Below the pieces are notes generated by a model. It saw only the letters and a list, made by a program, of their open reading frames with translations, was not told the DNA's origin and made no database searches. A stretch of DNA of 64,000 nt from Tetraselmis striata (lineage: Eukaryota; Chlorophyta; Chlorodendrophyceae; Chlorodendrales; Chlorodendraceae): the NCBI GenBank assembly GCA_006384855.1, contig VCJN01003071.1:62001-126000 (forward strand), given 5' to 3'. This document shows positions 25,101-35,194 of the stretch, piece after piece. The first letter of the stretch is position 1; every line of letters begins with the position of its first letter. The position numbers and the translations under genes are program-made.

Positions 25101-28100
25101 TGGCTGACGAGGGCATGATCACGTGGGCGTGATCACGTGTAGCATGTGCGTAGTCTACATGTATGGGCGGATGAGCAGTATGTATATAGGTGTGCGAGGA
25201 TATAAGTGAGTGGACAGTGTGGGTATGGGTGTACACATGAATGCGGGTATAGGTATGCAAGTAGGGTTATGGTGGTAACCCTAACACGGGTCAAGTCGCA
25301 CCAACCCCGCTTTAAAACAGAAAAGTCCTTTATATAACGTCTATGAACGACACCAATCTGCTGTTACGCAACCGACCGTAACTGAACATCCTGCTTTACC
25401 GCCCGCTACTATGATACGTACTCGATAAGCGGCGCTACCCTTAACTTTATTAATATTGATAGGTATGTCCGCCTAAACAAATTACCCTCTCAACCTCTAA
25501 ATAATAAAATACGGGTCGTCATGACTGATGACCGCCTGTCTCTCATGGCTAAATCATGCACCCTAAAGTTGAATATAAACGGTTATACGGTTACAATTGA
25601 ATTCATCATTACTACATTACATAACTCGTTCAACTGTGTTCTGGGCATGTCCTTCCTAAAAACACACAACCCCGATATTGATCGGCCGACCGGTAAATTA
25701 ACTTTTCCCGATGGCAGTGAAATAATCTGCCCTACTCAGTCCCGCGCGAATCTAACGTCGATATCGTTCACGCTGATGCTATGGCTCGTGAGATAAAACG
25801 GAGAGATCCGAATACTGTATTTTTCTGCGCAATTGTAAAAGAATATGACGCTACTAGTAATCCCCTTTGGCCTCACAAACGCCCCTCCGCCTTCCAACGC
25901 TGGATGAACCATGTTCTACAGCCTCACAAAAACACCTCGATCCTCGTTTACCTTGACAACGTTTTGATTTTCAGCAACTCCCTCGACGAACACCTCATAT
26001 AAACCATCTTCACATCACACTCGGCTTACTGGCGCAGAATGATATACGACTACGGTTTCCAAAAATGCTTTTTCGGTAAAACACGAGCTCGAATACTTAG
26101 GGCACATGGTCAGCAAAGTTGGCCTACGTCCCTCTGCAGATAAAGTCTCCGCCGTTAAAACTGGTCCCCGCCACGATCTGTTCAGCAGGTCCAGCAGTTC
26201 CTTGGCTCTTGCAATTTGTACCACCGGTACATACACAAATACGCTCACTTAGGTACACCCCTTTACGACATTACTCGCAAAAAAGAAAAATTTCGAGTAG
26301 GGCGTACGTCAACACACTGCGTTTAATGCACTGAAACACGCGCTCTGCTCTGCCCCTGTACTAATGAATGAGTCCTAAGACCGGTCCTGACGCTGGGAAT
26401 TCGTCATATCCACGGATGCCAGTAAATACGCTTTAGGCGCCGTTCTTTTGCATAAAGACGATTCCAGCAGATTACGCCCGTGCGCTAACTTTGCCAAAAT
26501 ACTATAACCTGCTCACACAAATTATCTATTGGGTGTTGTCTGCACGCTTAAAGAATGGCGATGTTGTGTCGAAGGTGCTGCTAGCATTACAATAATCACT
26601 TATCATGCCACCTAACGTCATTTACCAACTCAAGATGCCCTCGGCCGCCACCACGCCCTCTGGCTCTCTGACATTTCACCTTATCTTGCCATCTCAACCC
26701 GCACTCAAAAACCTATTCTGTCGATACTTTACCGCAAAGGTAGTCAAAATGAAGCTTACGCCCTATCCCGCCGACCTAATCTTAAACATGATGTCCTCGC
26801 CGCTGAGGAAAGGTTTTAACTCCGAACTAGAGGATATGCATGATTTTCTCTCGTTTATGTGTCACCTGCAAGTTGACTCCTCACTACTTAATCGTATTCG
26901 CCACGGCTATAGCATTGATGCAAATTATTCAGGCCCCGTATTCATGTCGATGTCAACTTTGACTCTACCGATAACCTTTATTGGATGGGTGATAAAATAT
27001 CTGCATACCTGCTGCCGATAAACAAATCATGCACTCTATAATACACGAATATTATGATACTGCTGGATACCCGGACGCCCGACGCACTTTACTCAAATAT
27101 TTCAAAAACGTTCTGATGGCCACGCATGAGCGAAGATATATAAAAACGAATACTGCAAACATTGCCCCACATGTCAACGCATTAAGGCTTCTACATACCC
27201 AAAAACCACGCGGTATATTATTTCCGTTACCAAAAGCCTCTCGACCTTGGGAGATTATTTCAATGAATTTTATTACAAGCCTCCCTTTACAAGACGGCTA
27301 TGATGCTATTGCAACCTTTGTCTGCACCTTTTCGACACAAGCCCACTTTATTCCCTGCGACATGTCTATTGACGCTCCCCGATTGGCCAAACTGTTTCTA
27401 AATAACATCTACCGTCATCACGGCCTGTGCCGCACCATCATTTCCGACCGTGATCCTCGTTTTACCTCCGCATTTTGGCAATCCTTTTTTCGCTCTCTCA
27501 AAACAAAGTTAAAACATATCATCTTCATATAACCCTGAAACTGACGGCCAAACTGAACGTACCCACCGCACTGTTGAACACATATTTCGCGCTTTTGTGC
27601 ATAAAAATCATGACGACTGGTTGAATGCCCTATCTCTTGCTGAATTCTCATATAATAACTCCACCCACTCCACCACAAATTGCACTCCCTTTGAAGCCGT
27701 GTATAGCTTAAATCCGTTAACCTCTGCCAGTCCCTTGCACCAAACCCCGAATACTAACCACCCACACCTTGACCTCTTACATACTATACATGATACTCAT
27801 GCCCTTATGACCAAACAGCTGAAATTAGCCGACGAATACCAAAAAGCTTATGCAAACAACCGTACCCGACCAGAAGAATTTTTTGAGGGTGATAAGGTAT
27901 GGTTGTCCACTGAACACCTATTACGAAATCAATCAACTGAAAAATTCCGGCAACGTTTTATTGGCCCTTATCCCATTGTTCGTATATTTTCACCTCAAGC
28001 TTACCACATACGTTTACCCCCCACGATGGAATGCCACCCTGTGTTTCACATTTCCCGCCTTCGTCGCTGTCACTCCTCTGGTGTTCCACCCGACAGTGAG

Positions 28101-31100
28101 TGGTCGAACTGCTCTGCCAGCAGATGAATTTGTCATAGATCGAATCCTCAACCACCGTATCAAATATAACAACCATAACCTTGACTCACTACTCCCGCGG
28201 CCATGCGCTTCTGTTCCTAGTCCGTTGGCAAGGCTATGACGGATCCCATGACTCATGAGAACCATATTAAAATCTTCGTCGTGTTGATATGCTACACCTA
28301 TGTGCAGACAAATCTCAGCCCCTGCGTGACTTATTCCACACACAACACTACCGCAACTTGCATTCCAAATATCCGACCCGCTTCCCCTTGAAAATACCGT
28401 GACTATTTTTTCCGTGAGGGGAAGGAATGTTAGGACTACACCTAACCCTGCACTATACCCACATAACCACTTATCTCATATTATTATCATTTCCTATATC
28501 ATATCACTACCTGCCGTACTTCTGTAACTTGTACTGTAACATATACGCATACCATTTATCATTATCAATCCCAATCACCGATGCTACTACTAACAGTACC
28601 CGATGCTGCTATTGACATTCCCCGATGCTGCTACTGACATTCCCCGATGCTATATTTCCGATATGCCCAAGACTGACCGCGGAACTGCTGTGCCGCTGCT
28701 CTGCCTATGTGCTGCTGACTGTCGATAACTAGCTGAACCAGCTGATGATCCTGTAACATTCGATACTGTTTCCTTACAACCTTTGCCTTCTTGCCTCTAA
28801 TTGCATTAGGGCATTACTGTACCTCACACTTGGGGAGAATGTTGCTACCCGTTTTGCTACGAAGAAGGAGGCCCTTTTGTGACGACACACAACATAGAAA
28901 TTTACGGTAGCATGACAAAAAATACCGTCGACCTTGTAGTCCACACATGTCCGAATTGTAACACTCCATGCAAGCCGATAGCAAAGAGCACGGCGGTGAA
29001 CCTTGAGGTGCCCCCCCCCCCCCCCCCCCCCCCCACACACCAGCCACCACCAAAGAAACACTCCTCATCGTGGCCCCTTTCCATCACGAGGATATTAACG
29101 TGACCGCCGTTTAATTGCGTATTCACACATGAGGTGATGTACAATTGGTAGTTCCAACTCGCCGTGGAAGACCGCTCGCACTATTCACCCTTCTGGTGCA
29201 ACTCCGTTGCATGGTGATTGCCTCGCCCACAATCTGTCATGAATGTAGTTGTCGGCCTGCGTATAAAGATTGCCGACTCAGAAATGCTTGTTTATAATCG
29301 GTAGGTATGAGAGGTGAATTTCCTCGAATGATGCCCGGCGTGCATTCACTGTTTCAATCGACGCACAACACGCTCTTTACTAAAGCTGCGAAGGGCTTCA
29401 TAATGTTTCATCGCCTGGACTATGCAAGGAGGCATTCTCTTGCCAATGCAAGGTGGGTCTTCTTTCTTGCGACGCTCTGAAGTGGGAATGAATCCGAATA
29501 CTATGTGGAACGTCCCCTCTGTGGGGGTAGCAAGGGGGCTATGAGGAGGGGACTCTTTTTGGTGGTTGGGGTTGGAGGGGGGGGGTGTGCTGATTTTTTG
29601 GATATCCCTTCCCCGTTCCTATAGGGGGCGTGGCCCTCCGCCGTGCAGGTTGAGGCGTGAGACTATGTTTCCGCAAGGCGTGGAGCCTAATAGAGCCCCC
29701 TCATCTAGTGAGGCATGGTGCCTGATAGAAGCCCCGCCCCGGGTGAAAGGTAGGTACGTAAATGTGCGTACATATTATGCATGTAAATATTTGTTGTATG
29801 TGCAGTCGACTATGTCTGTCTAGTAAACATTCGTTGCCTTGCATGCACAAATATCAAGGCCCGCAGTGTGTTGATACCGCATGCGCGTACCAGAGAGAGA
29901 ATTCTCGGGTGGTTCAAATGACATCATCGGCACACGTACGGCCCTGGAGGGTTTGTGAAGGTGCGATTATTGTGCCACCGGCCGAGGAAATGGGCGCAAT
30001 GTGTGAGCAACGTGACGATCTAAAACTGCAGCCCATGTCCTTTTTGATTTGGGAGGCTTTCCTAGGTTTGGACGAGGATGAGCCGCACCGGGGACATCCA
30101 TATCTTGAGATGATCCGCGTGTTGTCGCTTCCGCGCACTCCGTGCTGCCACCTCGTGAAGCCGCAAGTATTCGAGCAAGTGAGGCAGGTAATGCCGTGTA
30201 CTGATATATATATATATATATATAGATATATATATATATATATATATATGCGGAGAGTACGTACGCTTAAACCCCGATTGACGGCATTTCGCCCCAGGGA
30301 ATTGTCGACGGAGACCCTATCATAGTTCATACGCATCGCATATTCAAGTACAACCCCGTTCTTGCGATGTTATTCTGTCACGCCGGCGAAGTGCCGTTGC
30401 AACGGGCACTTTGCGACGACATGCATCCTGTCCCTGGTGAAGAAGAAAGCCATGGCTGCGTTTTCTTTCGACGCCTTCAGGTACGTTGCATAGTGACATT
30501 TTTAAAATATAGTGTTTGCACGCAGTGCCTCGCTCCCCATGTCACGCGCTCCGGCGAATGTGAAACAAAACGGCACATGATAGTACTGCCATTCTGATGT
30601 TGCAACAACTCGGCGGTGGGCGTGGATGCTTCTGAAGCCTCCCGTCACGGGGGTGCACCCTCGGGGAGCGACCCGTTGAGGTAGTCGGAAGCGGAGGCGC
30701 TGCTTTGCACTTGCGAGTGGACTACTGGCTTTCCCGGCAGCTTAGATCACACACCGACTGTTTATTTGGCGGGAGTCATGTGTACCGCGGTGTGCCATCC
30801 TATGAGCAGGCCGCCGGGTCGCATGCAGATTCGTCTACTAAACACGGCACCAAGAGTTCCACCCACACACCAAGGATCATGATGCATTGGTACGCCCTCG
30901 CCGTGCGCACGTTTGAAATGGGGCACGGTGTATAGTGGGCAAGATGCAGCGGGTGCATGCTGCATAGTGGGCACGATATAGAGGGGACCCTCCGGGAGGA
31001 TCCCTTTGCGCGGGCGGGGGGGGGGGGGGGGGTTGGCTATGGGGAGAGGGCCCTCCGGAAAGGGGGACACGATTTAGCGCGTATGTGTGATTCACACTGA

Positions 31101-31672
31101 CTGTCTTATGCATGTCTTTGCGGTGCCGCCAGGTATGCGTCATGTTTGCGGTTTTGGATGCCTCCGAGGGTCCCGAGACTGCGTTCGACCACTTCTTGGC
31201 CTTGTATCCGAAAGCATCCGACGAAATAAGTTACGACAACGGATGAGCACCCCATTAATTTTCACCACTTCACTGTTATTGCTTGCCGCTGTCACTCAAG
31301 TTACGCGCACATGGCCCGCCCCGAAGGTGTAACGTGCACAACTACGCTTTGTCACTAGAGCGGGAGTACTTGAGGTGGACCGAGTTCTGCATCGACGAGT
31401 TCCACTCGAAGAATCATGTCGATTACAGTTGCATCTACATCATTGCGGAGTTCAAGAGTCGGGCTTGCAACTTCTCGTTGGCGGAGCAGATAAATCGGCC
31501 CCTATCGCAAATCGCCAACTCGTTCGCGCGTATGGATCAATTCTCTTATCTGTTGTTCCTGTACTTCAAGCTGGCTTGCATGAACTATACATTACCAGCG
31601 GAAGCAGACCCGCAACACCGGGCGCGCGTTTTGGCGTCCGGCTACGAAGCATCAGGTCGTCGTGCAGCGTGA
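17225..31672 (+). CDS. KDZ (Kyakuja-Dileera-Zisupton) DNA transposase, multi-exon, split by nested LTR elements
   Basis: Supported exons: 17225-17321, 17557-17603 joined to 28834-29007 (split by the 17604-28828 insertion), about 29315-29452, 29824-30187, 30298-30480, 30681-30929, 31133-31242 and 31327-31672. Phases agree except between 29007 and 29315, where one more exon is probably missed. The N-terminal part is Cys-rich (GECCYPFCYEEGG; CPNCNTPC), like a zinc module. The core shows LHLRVDYWLS (first Asp), HG|VCVMFAVLDASEGPETAF, SYDNG|CNVHNYALSLERE (second Asp), EFHSKNH, then LAEQINRPLSQIANSFARM (catalytic Glu). These are KDZ hallmarks for cut-and-paste transposition. The junction after 31242 shows AT where GT is expected, so this copy may be dead even apart from the insertion. 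Terminal inverted repeats were not found. Confidence 0.85.
17322..17556 (+). other. Intron of the KDZ gene with repeated GGGGACCCTCC-type motif
   Basis: A GT...AG intron (GTAGGT...CTCGCAG) between two phase-compatible exons. It contains two copies of a G-rich then C-rich block, such as GGAGGGGACCCTCCAGGGAAAGG. Similar blocks occur in the intron 30930-31132, near 29505-29555, and near 32195-32230 outside the gene. Confidence 0.65.
17604..18004 (+). repeat. 5' LTR of the outer Ty3/gypsy element
   Basis: Starts TGTTAGGACTACACC and ends TACCTCACA. It has a 401-bp partner at 28428-28828 with about 98% identity. It contains a short CCGATGCT(G)CTACTGACATT tandem. Confidence 0.95.
18005..19493 (+). 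other. Leader and gag-like region of the outer element
   Basis: Follows the primer-binding site. Poly(C) runs occur at about 18061-18076 and 18256-18270. Short Ala/Pro-rich open pieces suggest a former gag. The region is decayed and is not one long frame. Confidence 0.6.
19494..19866 (-). repeat. LTR of the inner Ty3/gypsy element (left copy, 3' LTR)
   Basis: 373 bp, ends TGTAAGC...CTAACA on the plus strand. Partner at 24914-25286, about 99% identical. It includes the short palindrome GATCACGTGGGCGTGATCACGTG near 19698. Confidence 0.95.
22141..22200. repeat. (TATG)n / (TA)n microsatellite inside the inner element
   Basis: About 60 bases of TATATATG then TATG units. It lies in the internal region of the inner LTR element, close to its reverse-transcriptase fragment. 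Confidence 0.9.
23276..23338. repeat. Tandem duplication of ~30 bp in the inner element
   Basis: GCAGACCGCATGCTGCGGCT followed by GTGCGCGGTG occurs twice in succession without apparent mismatch. Confidence 0.85.
24636..24857. repeat. Two poly(G) runs near the 5' end of the inner element
   Basis: G runs lie at about 24636-24657 and 24835-24855. In the element's own orientation they are C runs, and they mirror the two C runs at 18061-18076 and 18256-18270 in the leader of the outer element. This suggests the two elements share a leader architecture. Confidence 0.85.
24914..25286 (-). repeat. LTR of the inner Ty3/gypsy element (right copy, 5' LTR)
   Basis: 373 bp, adjoining the minus-strand primer-binding site. 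The outer element resumes at once after the CGGGT target duplication (25287-25291). Confidence 0.95.
25292..28427 (+). other. pol region of the outer Ty3/gypsy element
   Basis: Protease, reverse transcriptase, RNase H and integrase pieces follow in the normal order and end in a chromodomain-like segment (MECHPVFHISRLRRCH). The longest open parts are in integrase, 27029-27532 and 27597-28127. It is broken in many places and is described only as a fossil. Confidence 0.88.
28428..28828 (+). repeat. 3' LTR of the outer Ty3/gypsy element
   Basis: 401-bp partner of 17604-18004. It is followed by the target duplication CTTGG (28829-28833), after which the split KDZ exon continues. Confidence 0.95.
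29009..29033. repeat. Poly(C) run at the 5' end of a KDZ intron
   Basis: The donor GAG|GTG is followed directly by about 22 C. The same layout, a C run just after the donor, is seen in the SMG1 gene at 57010-57031. Confidence 0.88.
30203..30250. repeat. (TA)n microsatellite in a KDZ intron
   Basis: About 46 bases of TA units with one G interruption, inside the intron between the exons 29824-30187 and 30298-30480. Confidence 0.92.
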
Positions 31673-31706
31673 TGATTCATCCACCAACGACGAGTCCGAC
31701 TGATAC

Positions 31707-32035
31707 TTGGGCCCCATGTGGGATTCATTATTGCATAATGTGGTACTGAGTATGTGTTGGCAGTACGTCAAGTGGGCAAGCGCCGCAGTCCCTCGCCCAT
31801 GGGCGGTGAATGTAATGCATGTACCCATGGCCTTAAAGCTGGCCCCGATGCGGGATTCATCATTGTAAAATGTGGTAGTGAATATGTGTTGCCAGTACGT
31901 CACGCAGTGGTCAAGGGCCGCAACCCCTTACTAATAGGCGGTGGATGTAATGCATGCATATGCACATGGCCAGAAAGTTGGTTCGTCCGATGTGGGATAC
32001 GCCGTTATTGCATATATAATGAGATACGCATTGTC
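31707..32035. repeat. Tandem repeat, unit about 132-141 bp, 2.4 copies
   Basis: GGGATTCAT recurs at 31720 and 31852, and a similar GGGATACGC at 31993. Each is followed by TTGCATAATG-like and GTATGTGTTG(G/C)CAGTACGTCA text. The repeat begins about 35 bases after the transposase stop codon, so it may be 3' UTR or a subterminal repeat of the KDZ transposon. Confidence 0.8.
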
Positions 32036-32635
32036 TGCTGGATGTATATCATATTGTGCCGGTCCCCCCCCCCCCCCCCCCCTCCCCCCCCCCGGCATTC
32101 GCTTGGAACTTGCGGTTGGTTCAAATCGACGGTTAATATATTCTGGTGATACATCCACATGCCCCCACGTCCCAGGGTTTGCTAATATATGCACAGGGAC
32201 CCTCCCGGAAGGGTCCCCTCGCAGGAGGGCCGCCTCGGCATAATGCCCAAGAACTCATCCGGTGGTGGTGGTGGTGGAAGGGGGGAGCTGTGGCGGGTGA
32301 TGGCAATTGAGGCGATCGGGCAGGCACTCGTCCGTACCCGCTGCAGCGGGTACCCTTCTTGGCGTGGCGATCCACTGTACACCCGTTTGTGTACATGGTT
32401 AGTACGTACACACAACTTCAAGTTCGTATTACGACTAGTCGCTACATATACACTACTGAGCATAACTGCCTGTACGACTACGCGTCTTTCACATGTATCC
32501 ACAGTGCCCCAAGACTTCGCACCTCGTCACGAAATTTTCCGCTGTTAAGCAACAACAGTATGTTTTCCACAGTAAAACGTAAGAGGAAAATGTAAACCAC
32601 CACCGCGATGACGCCACATGCACACCCCATGCTAT
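32036..32635. other. Repeat-rich stretch after the KDZ gene; no supported gene
   Basis: Contains a C run (32065-32092) and a GGGACCCTCCCGGAAGGGTCCC palindromic block near 32197, akin to the motif in the KDZ introns. No protein family was recognised. Confidence 0.55.
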
Positions 32636-33380
32636 GACACCGTCACATCCGCTTGCACGAAGATAACCAAGCGGTTGTCGGCGTCGTCCTCACCACCCTC
32701 ACTTATCGGTCCCCGCGCCTCATGGTTGAACTGCGCAAAACATGGCACCTTATGGACACGCACGCAATTACTGTGTATGTGCGCTACATCTATTTCACGT
32801 CGAATATTTGGGCTGGCCGCCTCATTTGCGAGGCTGATTGCGGCTACGACTAGTAGTTCAACCCGCATCGATTCGACTCGCTCACTCCTAAGTGGGGCAC
32901 CTGCACCATCGACCTCTTTGCGACGTCCGAAGACGCCCTTTTGCCTCACTACAATGCACGCTGGCGCCACCCGCGATGCGAGGTCGTCAACGCTCTGCGC
33001 CTCTCCGACGCGGAATGGCGCCGCGCGAACGAAATAATTGTTGCTTGGCTGTTGCAACCCCAATGGAAGCTTATCGGCAGTCTTGCCTCCGCACCGGAGT
33101 CCGGTGGTGCCCCATCGTCATTGTTCCCTAGCTATTGGCATGAGAACGCCTGGTACCCGCTCCTCTCGGAGAAACGGGGATGCGCTCCGACATGCATGCG
33201 CTCCTCGAAGCCACGCCACCCCTCTCCATTCCCCGTATTGGCGACCGCCTTTTCGTTATTGGCATGCCCCGCTGGCATGTCGTAGTGGCCTTCCATATTC
33301 TCGCCGGTGACCTTCGCCCGTGGTCTCCCGCGCCCGGCATTTTTCAGCTGACAAACCAAACGCTCCTTGTGAAATAACGT
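32636..33380 (+). mobile_element. DIRS-like retroelement fossil (RNase H region)
   Basis: The plus strand reads LHEDNQAVVGVVL, SPRLMVELRKTWHLMD, YIYFTSNIWAGRL, WGTCTIDLFAT, then a PxWxLIG-like tail (LQPQWKLIGSLAS) and ENAWYPLL. This is the RNase H and following segment of DIRS-group tyrosine-recombinase retrotransposons. No intact reverse transcriptase or recombinase was seen next to it, so it is a broken, partial and probably old copy. The ends are not defined. Confidence 0.72.
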
Positions 33381-33956
33381 TGCAATCTAATTTATGTGGT
33401 TGCTCTCATTGTACGGGATAGCCATGGCGCGGTGCCCGTAGCGCGCGTGTGGGCGCGCATGTCTACGGGGGCCGACCAGGACCACCACCTGCTTTCACGG
33501 CGGCCGATCGGTCCACTCTCCTTTGCTGTGGCGCGCTCCATCGAGCGCACCCCTCTTCTTTGTGGGCTAGGTTGCCAATGCAAATTCGCGCGATTATCAC
33601 AATTTGTAAAAACCCTGGCTTGTTTAGGCAGATCCGATGTTCCTCGTGAAATGAAGGTCGAATTAGGCGTCCACTTTTCTATATTGTGGTTTAGGAGACA
33701 AATCTGCCCAAAACTTGGCCGGGGGGGGGGGGGACGTTCAGACCATCACCGTCATTACGGTTCATCACTTGAAGTACTGTCTTATGTACTTGTCTCGTCC
33801 CCGCGTCGACTCAGATATTGCCGCGCCGTACCAGTAGTCGCTACCGGTGTACAGCGCGCCAACCGCGCATAAGCGACGGGGCGCCCGCTCATCCGCCATC
33901 ACAGCTCCAGCCCGCACACACAGTGCTTGTGCGGCGCACTGCGCAGCACCCACGCA
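33381..33956. other. Spacer; no supported gene
   Basis: Short frames only, and a G run at 33721-33733. It may be part of the DIRS-like remnant or the 5' flank of the following open frame. Confidence 0.4.
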
Positions 33957-34438
33957 TGGAGGACCCTACTGTCGCCGCTTCGGTGACTGTGCGTGTGGCT
34001 AATACCGGTCTGGGCCGGAACTACGACGTGATCTTGGGTAGCACGTTCGACCTGCGCACGGAGAAATGGCTTGCCGGAAACACCTGCGTAGATTGGTTGC
34101 GAGAGGTTCTGCTCGACACGAAGAAGCCTGAGCTGGAGCTGCGCGCTGCGCAACTAGACGATTGTACGATCGGCCTGGTGGTCTTGAGGCGCCCCCTATC
34201 CATACGCTCCGCGAACGGGATATTGTTGACTCAGGAGGGCGGCGATGTGGCGGCTAATGACGCGACAGTATTTGTCACGAAGAAGTGGTCGGCGCTTGAT
34301 TTCCTGCGGCAGGTCGGCACCGACAACACCACCACCCTGCGATACACGCTCACGCCGCCCGAGCCCGCGGCATGCACTGGACGCCAGTCCATCAGCGCAG
34401 CACCGGAGGGGCCCACTGTCCACGAGTCGGTACAGTAG
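33957..34438 (+). CDS. Unidentified protein or exon, 160 aa
   Basis: A clean open frame from ATG (MEDPTVAASVTV) to TAG. The composition is natural, with mixed hydrophobic and charged residues (LGSTFDLRTEKWL, LREVLLDTKKPELEL, ATVFVTKKWSALDFLRQVG). There is no signal peptide, membrane segment or family that I recognise. It lies just upstream of the Cys-rich open stretch cut by the young Ty3 element, so both may belong to one transposon-borne or host gene whose introns I cannot place. Confidence 0.45.
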
Positions 34439-34621
34439 AGTTGGTACAGCCCAACCAGAGATGCCTGATAACTGCATGGAGATTTCTACACCCGGAGGCG
34501 CACCCTTCCATTTGCAACTGGCCAGGGGCACTGTGCAGTGCAAGGAGTGTGCCAAACCTCGCGTCATTTTCTCGCTGAGGGCACCCAGCACGATGCAGCC
34601 GTCACATACCAGTGAGGAACA
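34439..34621 (+). pseudogene. Cys-rich open stretch, left part, interrupted by the Ty3 insertion
   Basis: One frame reads FHLQLARGTVQCKECAKPR, a CxxC pair typical of a zinc ribbon, and stays open up to the LTR at 34622. The Cys-containing continuation lies beyond the insertion at 41476. The two sides are not in the same frame when the 4-bp duplication is removed, so the gene was already altered or an intron lies here. Family not identified. Confidence 0.45.
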
Positions 34622-35143
34622 TGCGGCAGTCTCGGGTGCCTCACGCAGGTCAAGCAGCCAAGGCTGTCGTAAACACAAAGAAGGCAGCAGAGAGAGAAAG
34701 AAACAATGGTTACAACGTTGTCACCACCCGCCGCTATTTATGCGTATGGCTAGCTCACAGCTAGCCACCACCAAGCGGCACGCGCACTGCTAAGCGCGTC
34801 ACCGTGGAGAGTCGTGCCTTGAAGTGTCGAACAGGAGGTCGTCGCTTAGAGACCTCCGCACATGTAGTTGACACATCAGTTTATACACAAGTATACAACT
34901 GATGTTCCAGAGGCAGGCACATTATACTTGTGCCCGCTACGGGTACGCACATGCGTATTATCCCGTAACTACTACTGAACAGTGTACCGGTACCAGTAGG
35001 ACTCGTCTCATGATTCATCATCCACCAGTACTCGTATTGTGGCGCGTGACACACGCGCGCACACATACGATACATCAGGTACTCGTACATGAATGATGCT
35101 ACGATCATACAGTACCCGTACAGAGTATGCCATTATTGTCACA
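34622..35143 (-). repeat. 3' LTR of the young Ty3/gypsy element
   Basis: 522 bp, apparently identical to 40954-41475. It contains several GTAC-rich pieces and the inverted repeat TGGCTAGCTCACAGCTAGCCA near 34747. Confidence 0.97.
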
Positions 35144-35194
35144 CTACATCTCTCCCCCCTTGACAACAGTGTGAAATAGCATTCCACAGGCAGT

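Larger units (their letters stand above)
19494..25286 (-). mobile_element. Ty3/gypsy LTR retrotransposon (inner), nested inside the outer element
   Basis: Two 373-bp LTRs (19494-19866 and 24914-25286) are flanked by the 5-bp duplication CGGGT. It runs on the minus strand: its primer-binding site, next to the right LTR at about 24893-24912, is the same TGGTTTCGTTCGAGC text used by the outer element. Recognisable minus-strand fragments are reverse transcriptase near 21.95 kb (FKTRFGGLEFQTMAFGL), integrase near 20.65 kb (AHFIPCRIHVDAPRLA) and a chromodomain-side piece near 20.07 kb (CHPVFHNSW). The coding region is a heavily broken fossil. The LTRs differ at about three places, so the insertion itself is recent and younger than the outer one. 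Confidence 0.92.
17604..28828 (+). mobile_element. Ty3/gypsy LTR retrotransposon (outer), inserted in a KDZ transposase exon
   Basis: Two 401-bp LTRs (17604-18004 and 28428-28828) have TG...CA ends and are flanked by the 5-bp target duplication CTTGG. The primer-binding site begins at 18006 (TGGTTTCGTTCGAGC). The polypurine tract GAGGGGAAGGAA ends at 28427. Internal order is gag-like (18.0-19.4 kb), protease (about 25.5-25.75 kb, LGMSFLKTHNPDID), reverse transcriptase (about 25.85-26.2 kb), integrase (about 27.2-27.9 kb, IISDRDPRFTSAFWQ) and a chromodomain-like tail ending near 28.1 kb. The coding part is a fossil with many breaks. The LTRs differ at about seven places in 401, so the insertion is young relative to that decay. 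A second element lies inside it. Confidence 0.93.

Noticed and set aside
30203-30250. TA run as an origin or promoter TATA region
   Set aside because: It lies inside a KDZ intron between phase-matched exons and looks like a simple microsatellite.
31348-31672. Retroelement capsid-like protein
   Set aside because: The EFHSKNH and LAEQINRPL motifs, together with the upstream SYDNG and HGVCVMF, fit KDZ transposase far better.
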